Shown here piece by piece: positions 1 to 5,220 of a stretch of DNA of 5,220 nt. The position numbers and the translations under genes are program-made. This stretch comes from CAKSUT01 sp045542335 (GTDB lineage: Bacteria > Bacillota > Clostridia > Oscillospirales > CAG-382). The stretch's first letter is position 1. Each line of letters opens with the position of its first letter. The notes under the pieces are model-generated. The model saw only the letters and a list, made by a program, of their open reading frames with translations. It did not search any database and was not told the DNA's origin. The stretch spans positions 1 through 5,220 of the forward strand of contig JAZQKV010000006.1 in assembly GCA_045542335.1 (NCBI GenBank), written 5' to 3'.

Positions 1-2
1 AA

Positions 3-62
3 AAGGAGATCCTTAAGAACGTAGTTCTTAAGCGCATCTTTGGTTCCTTTCTATGCGAGTAG
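3..62 (+). other. Possible C-terminal tail of an upstream gene, or chance open frame
   Basis: The frame beginning at base 3 is open from the left edge to a TAG at 60-62 and would encode about 19 residues ending in RIFGSFLCE. The other two plus frames close at 22-24 and 14-16. It could be the end of a gene lying to the left, but nothing in the peptide is recognisable. The same bases form two perfect inverted repeats, which argues that structure rather than coding shapes them. In Bacillus and many clostridia gpsA precedes spoIVA, but nothing here identifies gpsA. Confidence 0.12.
12..32. repeat. Perfect 9-bp inverted repeat (hairpin 1)
   Basis: CTTAAGAAC (12-20), a 3-base GTA loop and GTTCTTAAG (24-32) form a perfect stem. 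AGAT at 7-10 can also pair with ATCT at 36-39 across a small internal loop, lengthening the structure. No T-run follows on the plus strand, so it is not an evident terminator for rightward transcription. It is the first of four hairpins in the first 165 bases. Confidence 0.75.
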
Positions 63-70
63 AAAGGAAC
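43..70. repeat. Perfect 11-bp inverted repeat (hairpin 2)
   Basis: GTTCCTTTCTA (43-53) and TAGAAAGGAAC (60-70) are exact reverse complements around a six-base loop TGCGAG (54-59). The plus strand continues with a C-run rather than a T-run, so a standard intrinsic terminator is not supported. The stem has the same GTTC/GAAC ends as the neighbouring hairpins. A structured RNA, a palindromic intergenic repeat, or a processing signal behind an upstream gene are all possible. Confidence 0.75.
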
Positions 71-71
71 A

Positions 72-133
72 CCCCCGTTCTCGGTAGAGAATAGAACAAT
101 TACAAGTTATGAGGTAAAACAAAAAGATTTAAT
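72..133. repeat. 62-base direct repeat, copy 1
   Basis: This begins with CCCCCGTTCTCGG and ends with AAAAAGATTTAAT. It matches copy 2 at 139-200 at 55 of 62 positions by eye, with no gaps. Each copy contains a small hairpin: TTCTC (78-82), loop GGTA and GAGAA (87-91). An alternative pairing, GTTCT (77-81) with AGAAC (93-97), competes with it. Both stems are unchanged between copies; the differences fall in the loop and in the AT-rich part further right. Confidence 0.85.
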
Positions 134-138
134 TTATC

Positions 139-200
139 CCCCCGTTCTCGGCAGAGAATAGAACAATTATAAGTCATAAGGGAGAAGAAAAAGATTTAAT
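139..200. repeat. 62-base direct repeat, copy 2
   Basis: This is the second copy of the unit at 72-133, exactly 67 bases downstream, with a 5-base spacer (134-138). Its hairpin is TTCTC (145-149), loop GGCA (150-153) and GAGAA (154-158). The T-to-C change relative to copy 1 is in the loop, so the stem is preserved. The copy ends just upstream of the candidate spoIVA promoter, which leaves open a role as a regulator-binding region, a 3' untranslated structure of an upstream gene, or a dispersed genomic repeat. Confidence 0.85.
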
Positions 201-215
201 AAGAAACAAAAGTAG

Positions 216-244
216 TAATATTCCCTGCCGATGCTGCATATTAT
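216..244 (+). promoter_or_regulatory. Candidate sigma-E-type sporulation promoter for spoIVA
   Basis: TAATATT at 216-222 fits the -35 pattern of Bacillus sigma-E promoters (roughly KMATATT). CATATTAT at 237-244 fits the -10 pattern (roughly CATACANT) at five of seven defined positions. The spacer is 14 bases, the usual value for this sigma factor. Transcription would begin near 250-252 and give a leader of about 25 bases that includes the ribosome binding site. spoIVA is a known mother-cell sigma-E gene in Bacillus subtilis. The assignment is by eye and the -10 box is imperfect. Confidence 0.5.
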
Positions 245-263
245 TTACAAAAAACAAGCATAC

Positions 264-268
264 GGAGG
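264..268 (+). promoter_or_regulatory. Ribosome binding site of spoIVA
   Basis: GGAGG lies 7 bases before the ATG at 276. This decides the start. An in-frame ATG at 231 lies 45 bases upstream without a comparable site and would add 15 residues, including part of the proposed promoter, that the family lacks. Confidence 0.9.
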
Positions 269-275
269 AACAAAT

Positions 276-1754
276 ATGAATGACTATAATATCTATGAGG
301 ACATTGCGGTGCGCTCGGGCGGAGATGTGTATATAGGCGTTGTTGGCCCCGTCCGCACAGGAAAATCCACCTTCATCAAGCGTTTTATGGAAACTTTGGT
401 GCTTCCCAATATAATTGCCGAGGGCGCAAAGCAAAGAGCCACCGACGAAATGCCGCAAAGTGCCGCAGGTAAAACCGTCATGACCACCGAGCCAAAATTT
501 ATCCCCGATGAAGCGGTGCAAATTAACCTTGACGGCAACGCCTCATTTAAAGTGAAAATGATTGATTGCGTGGGTTATGTCGTCCCCGGCGCAATGGGAA
601 CAACCGAGGAAGGTCAGCCGAGAATGGTGCTGACACCCTGGTCTGACAAGGAAATGCCCTTTGATATGGCGGCGGAAATCGGCACGAAAAAGGTCATCTC
701 CGAACACTCAAACATAGGTGTGCTTGTCACAACCGACGGCACTGTCAGCGATTTGCCAAGAGAAAACTATATTGCCGCCGAAAAGCGTGTGGTTGATGAG
801 CTCAAAGCCATGGGCAAGCCGTTTGTGATTGTGCTCAACTCCGCCGAGCCCGCAACCGCCGAGGCAATAAGCCTTGCAATGTCCCTTGAGGAGGAATACG
901 GCGTTCCTGTCGCTCTTGTGAACTGCACCGAGCTTGACGGCGAGGACATCCGCAAAATTCTTGAGCTTGTTCTGACGGAATTTCCCATCGGCGAAATTGT
1001 CATCGAAATGCCTAAATGGATTGATTCGCTTGACGACAGTCATCTTCTCAAAAAACAACTTTATGACCGCCTTATAAAGTCGGCTGACGGCATTGAAAAG
1101 GTTGGCGAAGTGCAGCCTGTTTTCGGAAGCATCACAGACAACGATTTCGGTCTTACCGTTTCTTCTGACCACACGGATCTTGCCACAGGTAGCTGTCATT
1201 TAAAGGTCAACACACCCGAAAAGCTGTTTTACCGTATTCTCGGCGAAGAAACCGGCTTCACCCTTGACGGCGAGGAATCGCTTATGGGTATTCTCAGCGA
1301 GCTTTCCCACATGAAGCGTGAATATGACCGCCTTTCCCAGGCAATTGCGCAGGTCAACGCAACCGGCTACGGCATTGTGACCCCCTCTGTTGAGGACCTG
1401 ACCCTTGAGGAGCCGGAAATTGTCAGACAAAATGGCGGTTACGGAGTTAAGCTTCGTGCTTCTGCTCCGTCAATACACATGATTCGCGCCAACATCGAAA
1501 CCGAGGTCAGCCCCATTGTCGGAAGCGAAAAGCAGTCCGAGGACATGGTAAAATTCCTGCTGAAAGAGTTTGAAGAAGACCCCACTAAAATCTGGGAGTC
1601 CAATATGTTCGGAAAATCGCTTCATGAGCTTGTCAATGAGGGGCTTAACGCAAAGCTTTCTCATATGCCCGATGAAGCTCGCCTCAAGCTTGCCGAAACT
1701 CTCCAGCGCATTATCAACGAAGGCAGCGGCGGTCTGATTTGTATTTTGTTGTAA
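276..1754 (+). CDS. spoIVA: Stage IV sporulation protein A, spore coat morphogenetic ATPase
   Basis: SpoIVA builds the basement layer of the spore coat. It is produced in the mother cell, is recruited to the forespore outer membrane by SpoVM, and hydrolyses ATP to polymerise irreversibly into a shell on which the coat assembles. The protein has 492 residues, the same length as the Bacillus subtilis protein. The N-terminal domain, about residues 1-235, is a P-loop related to translation-factor GTPases: Walker A GPVRTGKST has its lysine at residue 30, a TT pair lies at 70-71 where the sensor threonine is expected, and Walker B MIDCVGY has its aspartate at 97. NSAEP near 188 stands where GTPases carry NKxD, in keeping with ATP use. 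A middle domain follows, then a C-terminal region ending in GGLICILL, the part that in Bacillus contacts SpoVM. No frameshift or missing motif is visible. The start is set by GGAGG at 264-268. The gene appears to have its own promoter and converges on the minus-strand surface-protein gene. Confidence 0.97.
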   Translation: MNDYNIYEDIAVRSGGDVYIGVVGPVRTGKSTFIKRFMETLVLPNIIAEGAKQRATDEMPQSAAGKTVMTTEPKFIPDEAVQINLDGNASFKVKMIDCVGYVVPGAMGTTEEGQPRMVLTPWSDKEMPFDMAAEIGTKKVISEHSNIGVLVTTDGTVSDLPRENYIAAEKRVVDELKAMGKPFVIVLNSAEPATAEAISLAMSLEEEYGVPVALVNCTELDGEDIRKILELVLTEFPIGEIVIEMPKWIDSLDDSHLLKKQLYDRLIKSADGIEKVGEVQPVFGSITDNDFGLTVSSDHTDLATGSCHLKVNTPEKLFYRILGEETGFTLDGEESLMGILSELSHMKREYDRLSQAIAQVNATGYGIVTPSVEDLTLEEPEIVRQNGGYGVKLRASAPSIHMIRANIETEVSPIVGSEKQSEDMVKFLLKEFEEDPTKIWESNMFGKSLHELVNEGLNAKLSHMPDEARLKLAETLQRIINEGSGGLICILL

Positions 1755-1793
1755 CATATCAAAAACTTTATACAAAGCTTTTTTCAAAACCAC

Positions 1794-1832
1794 GTCAAAA
1801 GGGGGTGCTTTTTCCCAAAGCATCCCCTTGAC
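1794..1832 (-). terminator. Intrinsic terminator between convergent genes
   Basis: The 5' arm 1799-1811 pairs with 1817-1829 around a five-base loop (1812-1816), with one G-T wobble. After a two-base bulge (1797-1798) the pairing extends by three more pairs, 1794-1796 with 1830-1832. Read on the minus strand, the stem starts about 9 bases after the stop at 1842-1844, and its C-run is followed by TTTT, the usual form. Read on the plus strand the hairpin lies 39 bases after the spoIVA stop but lacks a clear T-run, so termination of spoIVA here would be weaker. A very AT-rich imperfect hairpin with T's at about 1761-1784 may also help on the plus strand. Confidence 0.7.
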
Positions 1833-1841
1833 TCATTGCTG

Positions 1842-4800
1842 TTATTTCACAAAATATACATTTTGGGCATCGTTTATACCATTTGCCTTAAAGAAAGAGG
1901 CAAGGTCGCCGTCATAGGGCGCACGGGTCGTAAGATGGCTGTAAATGCCAAAGACAGACGTGCTTTCCTTGGTGGTTTCGTGCTGAACATAGGTGTTGCC
2001 TCGGAGCACAGGAAGCGAATCGAGTCCTTCAACGCTGTTGACACCGGTGTGGTAAATCATGTGTGTGCTTCGGTCGAAAATGTTGTTCTCAATGACAAAG
2101 CTTCTGTCCTTTACACGGTTGTAATGATTCCAGGTTTTGATGTGCGCAACCTGTGTCTTGTCGGGACGCTGTTTTCCGAAACCGTAGCCGGCTTTTCTCA
2201 TTATGTTGTCACGGATAACGAAATTCTCAATGTATTTTTCTGCACCTGCCGTCTTGGGACTGCCCATAAAGCACTCAATGGAATATGTGCAGTTTTCAAT
2301 GAGATTTCCCTCGTAGGTCACGTTCTTGACCCATTCATCTCTGTTTCCGTTGCCTGACTGGAACGTCAAACCGCAGTCATAACATTCATAAACATAACAG
2401 TTTTTCACCGTGTGACCGTCGGCAAAGCCAATTTCAACTGCGTTGCCGAAGCGTACAGGTCTGCCGCCGAGGTTTGCTATGGAAGTTGTGCCGGTGTAGG
2501 ACTGCACACCGCCGCCAATCCAGCCGAATATGCAGTTCTGCACCGTGTAATTTATGCCGTATGTTCCGTGAATACCGTGTGCGCCGCCATACATCACGCA
2601 AAGATTGTCAATGGTCACATCCTTGAAATGGTAGTTGTCGGCATCGGCACGGATTATGTGGGTTGAGGGCATGAACTCAATTGCCCCGAAACGCTCACCG
2701 GGGTTTCCGCTGTCGCTTCGCAGATAAAGGTAGCCAAGGGTTCTTGACGGAACTGGATAGCCGTCTGAGCCGAGGTTTGTCATGGTGTCGCAGAACATAT
2801 AAAGGTCATCTGCCAGACCTTCGGAAATGACAAAATCGCCACCGTTTTCGTTGACAAATTTGCCGTTGACGAAGTTTGCCATAACCTTTATTGCGTGTTG
2901 CTTTCCGTCGTCAAACACAAGCGTACCCTGGTCAATCATGGGAGTTTTGTAACGCCAGATGTTTGTTGTTCCCTCGCAAAGCTCCCACTTGCCGGGGTCT
3001 GCACCGTTTTCGGGAGAGCCGTAAATGCGAGGCTTTTCGCCCTCACCATATGCCGAATAGGTCACGCCGTTTTTGGTCCTCATTGTTCCTCTGAAAATGT
3101 CGCCTCGTCTGAAGAACACGCCGTCACCTGCCGAAAGGGCGGCAGTTGACACCTTGTAAAGGGATTTCCATGCACTTTCCGGGGACTTTCCGTCTGCCGA
3201 ATCGTCGCCGTCGGCGCTGACATAATAGGATGTTCCCTCGACTTTCACATCGGTTTTTGTGCCGAGAATCTGTTGCTTGCGCTGTTCGGCAAGAGAGTCT
3301 ATCACGGCAATTTTGGCGTTGCCAGCCTCGTAATCAACCGTCATAGGCTCGGGTTTTATAACTGCCATAATTCCTCCGTATGCCCAATGATTTTTGTTAA
3401 GGTCGCTGAAAAGAGGCTCGGCATCGGGCGTGCCGGCAATGTCAAGGATTCTCACGAGAATTGTTGTTATTTCAGCTCTTGTTATGGTGTTGTCGGGACG
3501 GAAAGTGCCGTCGGTGTAGCCGTTGACAGCCTTGCTTGCCGTTGCCGCCGCAATTTCCTTTGAAAAGGGTGTTTGAGAATTTACGTCGCTGAACACGGTT
3601 TCGGTTGCGTTGACACTTCCGAATGCGTTTGCTTCAAAGGCAATGTTGACAAATTCGCCTCGGGTTATGCTGCGGTTGGGATTGAACTCACCGTCAAATG
3701 CATCAAGTATGCCCTGACTTTCAAGGAAAGTTATGTAGCCATAGTGCCAATCGGTTGGCTTGAGGTCGGAAAACCTTGTGGTGCGCTCGGTTGTGAACTC
3801 ATATTCCTCGCCGAGAAGTCGGGCAATAACGGTGCAAGCCTCGGCTCGGGTCATGCCCTTGTTGGGCTTGAAAGTGCCGTCGGTGTAGCCACTCATAAAG
3901 TAAGGATGAAGCCTGCTCTTTGCGGCAAGAAGCGTTCTTTGGCTCTGCACGGAAGCAAGGGTTGACTCAACCTTTGCAAGACCGTCAAAGGCAACTGCCT
4001 GCTCTCTTGTTGGGAACATTGCGATGTAGTCAAACAGATAGTATTCGGTTTTGGAGCTACCGTTGAAGCGGAGCTGATGACCGCCGTAAAGCTTGTTGAT
4101 TTCGGAGCAGAAAGGTGTTTTGAAAGTGGGTGTCCATTTGCCGTCTGCGCCCTTTACTTCCCAACCGGTTGTGTCGGAGAAATCAAGGATGATTTTCTGC
4201 CACTCGCCTGTGTAGGAAATCTTGAAAGTCTTTCTGTATGAGGAATCAAGGGTCTGAACAGTAAGCTCACCGTCAAACGCCTTTGAGGTTTTCACAACAA
4301 AGGTGAAATACGGCTTGTTATAGTCCATGTAATAGCTCTTGGGAGAGGTGTCAAAGGTGATGCGGGCAACATCAGAATGTGTGGGCGCAAACTTGAAATA
4401 GTCGCCCTCGACAGAAAGTGTACCGCTTCCCCAGGTGTACATTTCGGGTCTTGTCATTGCGCAGCCTGTGTTGTAATACGCCTTTGTGGGGGGATATTTT
4501 GAAACGCCGTAAGGGATAATACCGCCGTATTCGGGGCGAAGCTCATAAAGGAACATATCCTGCGCCGCCGCCTTTTGCTTGTAATAGGTTACCGCCTGCA
4601 TAGGCTCTGACACCTCCAACACATAAACATTGCCGTCGCTGTCAGCTTTTCCGCTTTCAACCATTGCGGAGTCCGGCTTTGCGTTTACATAGTAGCCCTC
4701 TGCCGCCGCCTTATCCGAGAAAAAGCCAAAGCTGTCGAGGTAATATCCGGGGGTGAAATTCTTTCCGGGTAACTGAATCTGAAAGCCTCCGAAGAATGAG

Positions 4801-5220
4801 TTGCCCTGTGCGCTGTATGGCGAGAAGGTCATGGGGAGGGTGAATTTGTCAGAGGCATCCTTGCTCAACCAACCGGAAATTTCGGCAAGGTCAAGGACAA
4901 CAACCTGCCATTTACCTGTGAATTTAACAGGGAAATCCTTCTGATACTTTGAGCCCAGGTCTTTGAGGCGGATATTGCCCGTGAAAGCTTTATCCGCGCA
5001 AAGCACAACCGCCATGTAATTGTGAAGCCAGTCTTTTATGTACATATCCTTGGGGCAGGTGTCAAAGGTTATTCTTGCAACGTCGTTATTGACAGCGGAC
5101 ATACGGAGAAAGCCGCCGTTCAAGCTGAGGTTGCAAGAGCCCCAGGTGTAAAACTCGGGAATATGAAGTGAGGAACTTTGCGGAAAATAGCAGTTTGCGC
5201 CTGTTCTGCCAATGCCATAA
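1842..5220 (-). CDS. SLH-anchored surface protein with tandem binding-like modules and C-terminal beta-helix (N-terminus beyond window)
   Basis: The frame is open from its stop at 1842-1844 to the right edge, giving 1125 visible residues. A TTG at 5123 is only an internal leucine codon: the upstream codons are open and align with the next module, so the true start and any signal peptide lie outside. Numbering from the first visible residue: 1 to about 190 and about 237-415 are two related modules sharing YTWGS and VARITFDT; about 438-624 is the SLH region; 664-1125 is a right-handed parallel beta-helix. The helix opens with YYVSADGDD and later shows coil-like strand repeats with turns such as NCIFGW, NCYVYEC and ENNIF. 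SLH modules bind secondary cell-wall polymers, so the protein is probably held on the cell surface. The fold and the CBM-like modules suggest a polysaccharide lyase or glycoside hydrolase (GH120- and GH141-type helices have similar openings), but I cannot identify catalytic residues or a substrate. A non-catalytic adhesin is the alternative. Confidence 0.9.
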   Translation of the reverse strand, partial: YGIGRTGANCYFPQSSSLHIPEFYTWGSCNLSLNGGFLRMSAVNNDVARITFDTCPKDMYIKDWLHNYMAVVLCADKAFTGNIRLKDLGSKYQKDFPVKFTGKWQVVVLDLAEISGWLSKDASDKFTLPMTFSPYSAQGNSFFGGFQIQLPGKNFTPGYYLDSFGFFSDKAAAEGYYVNAKPDSAMVESGKADSDGNVYVLEVSEPMQAVTYYKQKAAAQDMFLYELRPEYGGIIPYGVSKYPPTKAYYNTGCAMTRPEMYTWGSGTLSVEGDYFKFAPTHSDVARITFDTSPKSYYMDYNKPYFTFVVKTSKAFDGELTVQTLDSSYRKTFKISYTGEWQKIILDFSDTTGWEVKGADGKWTPTFKTPFCSEINKLYGGHQLRFNGSSKTEYYLFDYIAMFPTREQAVAFDGLAKVESTLASVQSQRTLLAAKSRLHPYFMSGYTDGTFKPNKGMTRAEACTVIARLLGEEYEFTTERTTRFSDLKPTDWHYGYITFLESQGILDAFDGEFNPNRSITRGEFVNIAFEANAFGSVNATETVFSDVNSQTPFSKEIAAATASKAVNGYTDGTFRPDNTITRAEITTILVRILDIAGTPDAEPLFSDLNKNHWAYGGIMAVIKPEPMTVDYEAGNAKIAVIDSLAEQRKQQILGTKTDVKVEGTSYYVSADGDDSADGKSPESAWKSLYKVSTAALSAGDGVFFRRGDIFRGTMRTKNGVTYSAYGEGEKPRIYGSPENGADPGKWELCEGTTNIWRYKTPMIDQGTLVFDDGKQHAIKVMANFVNGKFVNENGGDFVISEGLADDLYMFCDTMTNLGSDGYPVPSRTLGYLYLRSDSGNPGERFGAIEFMPSTHIIRADADNYHFKDVTIDNLCVMYGGAHGIHGTYGINYTVQNCIFGWIGGGVQSYTGTTSIANLGGRPVRFGNAVEIGFADGHTVKNCYVYECYDCGLTFQSGNGNRDEWVKNVTYEGNLIENCTYSIECFMGSPKTAGAEKYIENFVIRDNIMRKAGYGFGKQRPDKTQVAHIKTWNHYNRVKDRSFVIENNIFDRSTHMIYHTGVNSVEGLDSLPVLRGNTYVQHETTKESTSVFGIYSHLTTRAPYDGDLASFFKANGINDAQNVYFVK
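1845..3230 (-). other. Right-handed parallel beta-helix domain, candidate carbohydrate-active enzyme
   Basis: Encodes residues 664-1125, the C-terminal part of the surface protein. It opens with YYVSADGDDSADGKSPESAW, the usual N-cap start of secreted beta-helix enzymes, followed by DGVFFRRGDIFRG. An insertion at about residues 740-850, with short strands and LGYLYLRSD, interrupts the helix. Coils then follow, for example HFKDVTIDNLCVMYGGAHG, YTVQNCIFGW, HTVKNCYVYECYDCG, NVTYEGNLIENC and SFVIENNIF. Polysaccharide lyases and glycoside hydrolases share this fold; catalytic residues could not be assigned by eye. Confidence 0.7.
3348..3908 (-). other. SLH (S-layer homology) cell-wall-binding region
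   Basis: Encodes about residues 438-624. Three SLH cores are seen: GYTDGTFKPNKGMTRAEA, DGEFNPNRSITRGEF and GYTDGTFRPDNTITRAEI. FSDLKPTDWHYGYI and FSDVNSQTPF precede the second and third cores, and FSDLNKNHWAYGGI closes the region as a final half repeat. The TRAE motif is the element that contacts pyruvylated secondary cell-wall polymer in characterised SLH proteins; the middle copy reads TRGE. The first core lacks a canonical FSD..HWA half, a layout common in clostridial SLH proteins. The region is placed between the binding-like modules and the beta-helix rather than at an end of the protein. Confidence 0.9.
3975..4511 (-). repeat. Beta-sandwich-like module B of the surface protein
   Basis: Encodes about residues 237-415. 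It is the second copy of the module, with YTWGS and VARITFDT each lying 237 residues (711 bases) after their counterparts in module A. A linker containing VYVLEVSEPMQAVTYYKQ joins the two. It closes with YYLFDYIAMFPT, parallel to YYLDSFGFFSD in module A, and passes directly into the SLH region. The clear divergence between copies suggests an old duplication, possibly with specialised ligands. Confidence 0.65.
4650..5219 (-). repeat. Beta-sandwich-like module A of the surface protein
   Basis: Encodes about residues 1-190 of the visible protein. It shares with module B an EFYTWGS/EMYTWGS segment, VARITFDT, and a GKWQVVVLDL/GEWQKIILDF strand followed by SGW/TGW and a (F/Y)GG(F/H)Q segment. The pattern of alternating strands with conserved aromatics and a closing YYLDSFGFF strand resembles jelly-roll carbohydrate-binding modules; this is inference from pattern, not a family match. 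The first visible residues, YGIGRTG, correspond to the YGVSKYP opening of module B, so the window edge falls almost exactly at a module border. Confidence 0.65.

Noticed and set aside
72..200. CRISPR array from the two direct repeats
   Set aside because: There are only two imperfect 62-base copies with a 5-base spacer. Repeat length, spacer length and copy number do not fit, and there are no cas genes.
1..210. Insertion sequence or complete MITE
   Set aside because: No transposase is present, and no terminal inverted repeats or target duplication bound the whole block within the window. A left end beyond the window cannot be excluded.
236..266. GCATATT (236-242) with CATACGGA (259-266) as an alternative sigma-E promoter
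   Set aside because: Transcription would begin near 273, after the ribosome binding site and almost at the start codon, and the spacer is 16 bases. The pair at 216-244 fits better.
231..275. Upstream ATG at 231 as the start of spoIVA, giving 507 residues
   Set aside because: It has no ribosome binding site, while the ATG at 276 has GGAGG 7 bases before it. The 276 start gives 492 residues and places the Walker lysine at 30 and the Walker aspartate at 97 as in Bacillus subtilis.
708..1823. Minus-strand open frames across spoIVA
   Set aside because: They are antisense to a clearly conserved full-length gene and encode nothing recognisable.
1836..2357. Plus-strand open frame of 173 residues, and other plus-strand frames between 2412 and 3965
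   Set aside because: They lie antisense inside the surface-protein gene, lack convincing ribosome binding sites and show no recognisable domain. They are shadows of a GC-biased coding frame.
5121..5123. TTG at 5123 as the start of the minus-strand gene
   Set aside because: The frame stays open to the window edge, and the 32 residues before it align with the opening of the second module (YTWGS and flanks), so the gene continues to the right.

Overview
The window looks like a piece of chromosome from an endospore-forming, monoderm Firmicute, most likely of class Clostridia. The marker is spoIVA, the coat morphogenetic ATPase found only in spore formers. A strong GGAGG Shine-Dalgarno site, moderate GC content and a large surface protein with SLH modules all fit. 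Genus and species cannot be fixed from the sequence.

Layout. Positions 1-230 carry no convincing gene. They hold a dense run of inverted repeats and two 62-base direct copies spaced 67 bases apart, followed by a candidate sporulation (sigma-E-type) promoter. Positions 276-1754 (+) encode a full-length SpoIVA of 492 residues, with its ATP-binding motifs at the same residue numbers as in Bacillus subtilis. Positions 1755-1841 form a short convergent intergenic gap with a strong hairpin that best serves as the terminator of the minus-strand gene. Positions 1842-5220 (-) are one very long open frame that runs off the right edge. It encodes 1125 visible residues of a modular cell-surface protein: two tandem beta-sandwich-like modules resembling carbohydrate-binding domains, an SLH cell-wall-anchoring region, and a C-terminal right-handed parallel beta-helix of the kind seen in polysaccharide lyases and glycoside hydrolases.

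The two genes converge and are probably unrelated in function: spoIVA acts in the mother cell during sporulation, and the large protein probably handles polysaccharide at the vegetative cell surface. The part least explained by known families is the repeat and hairpin cluster upstream of spoIVA. I see no CRISPR array, tRNA, rRNA, transposase or phage gene.
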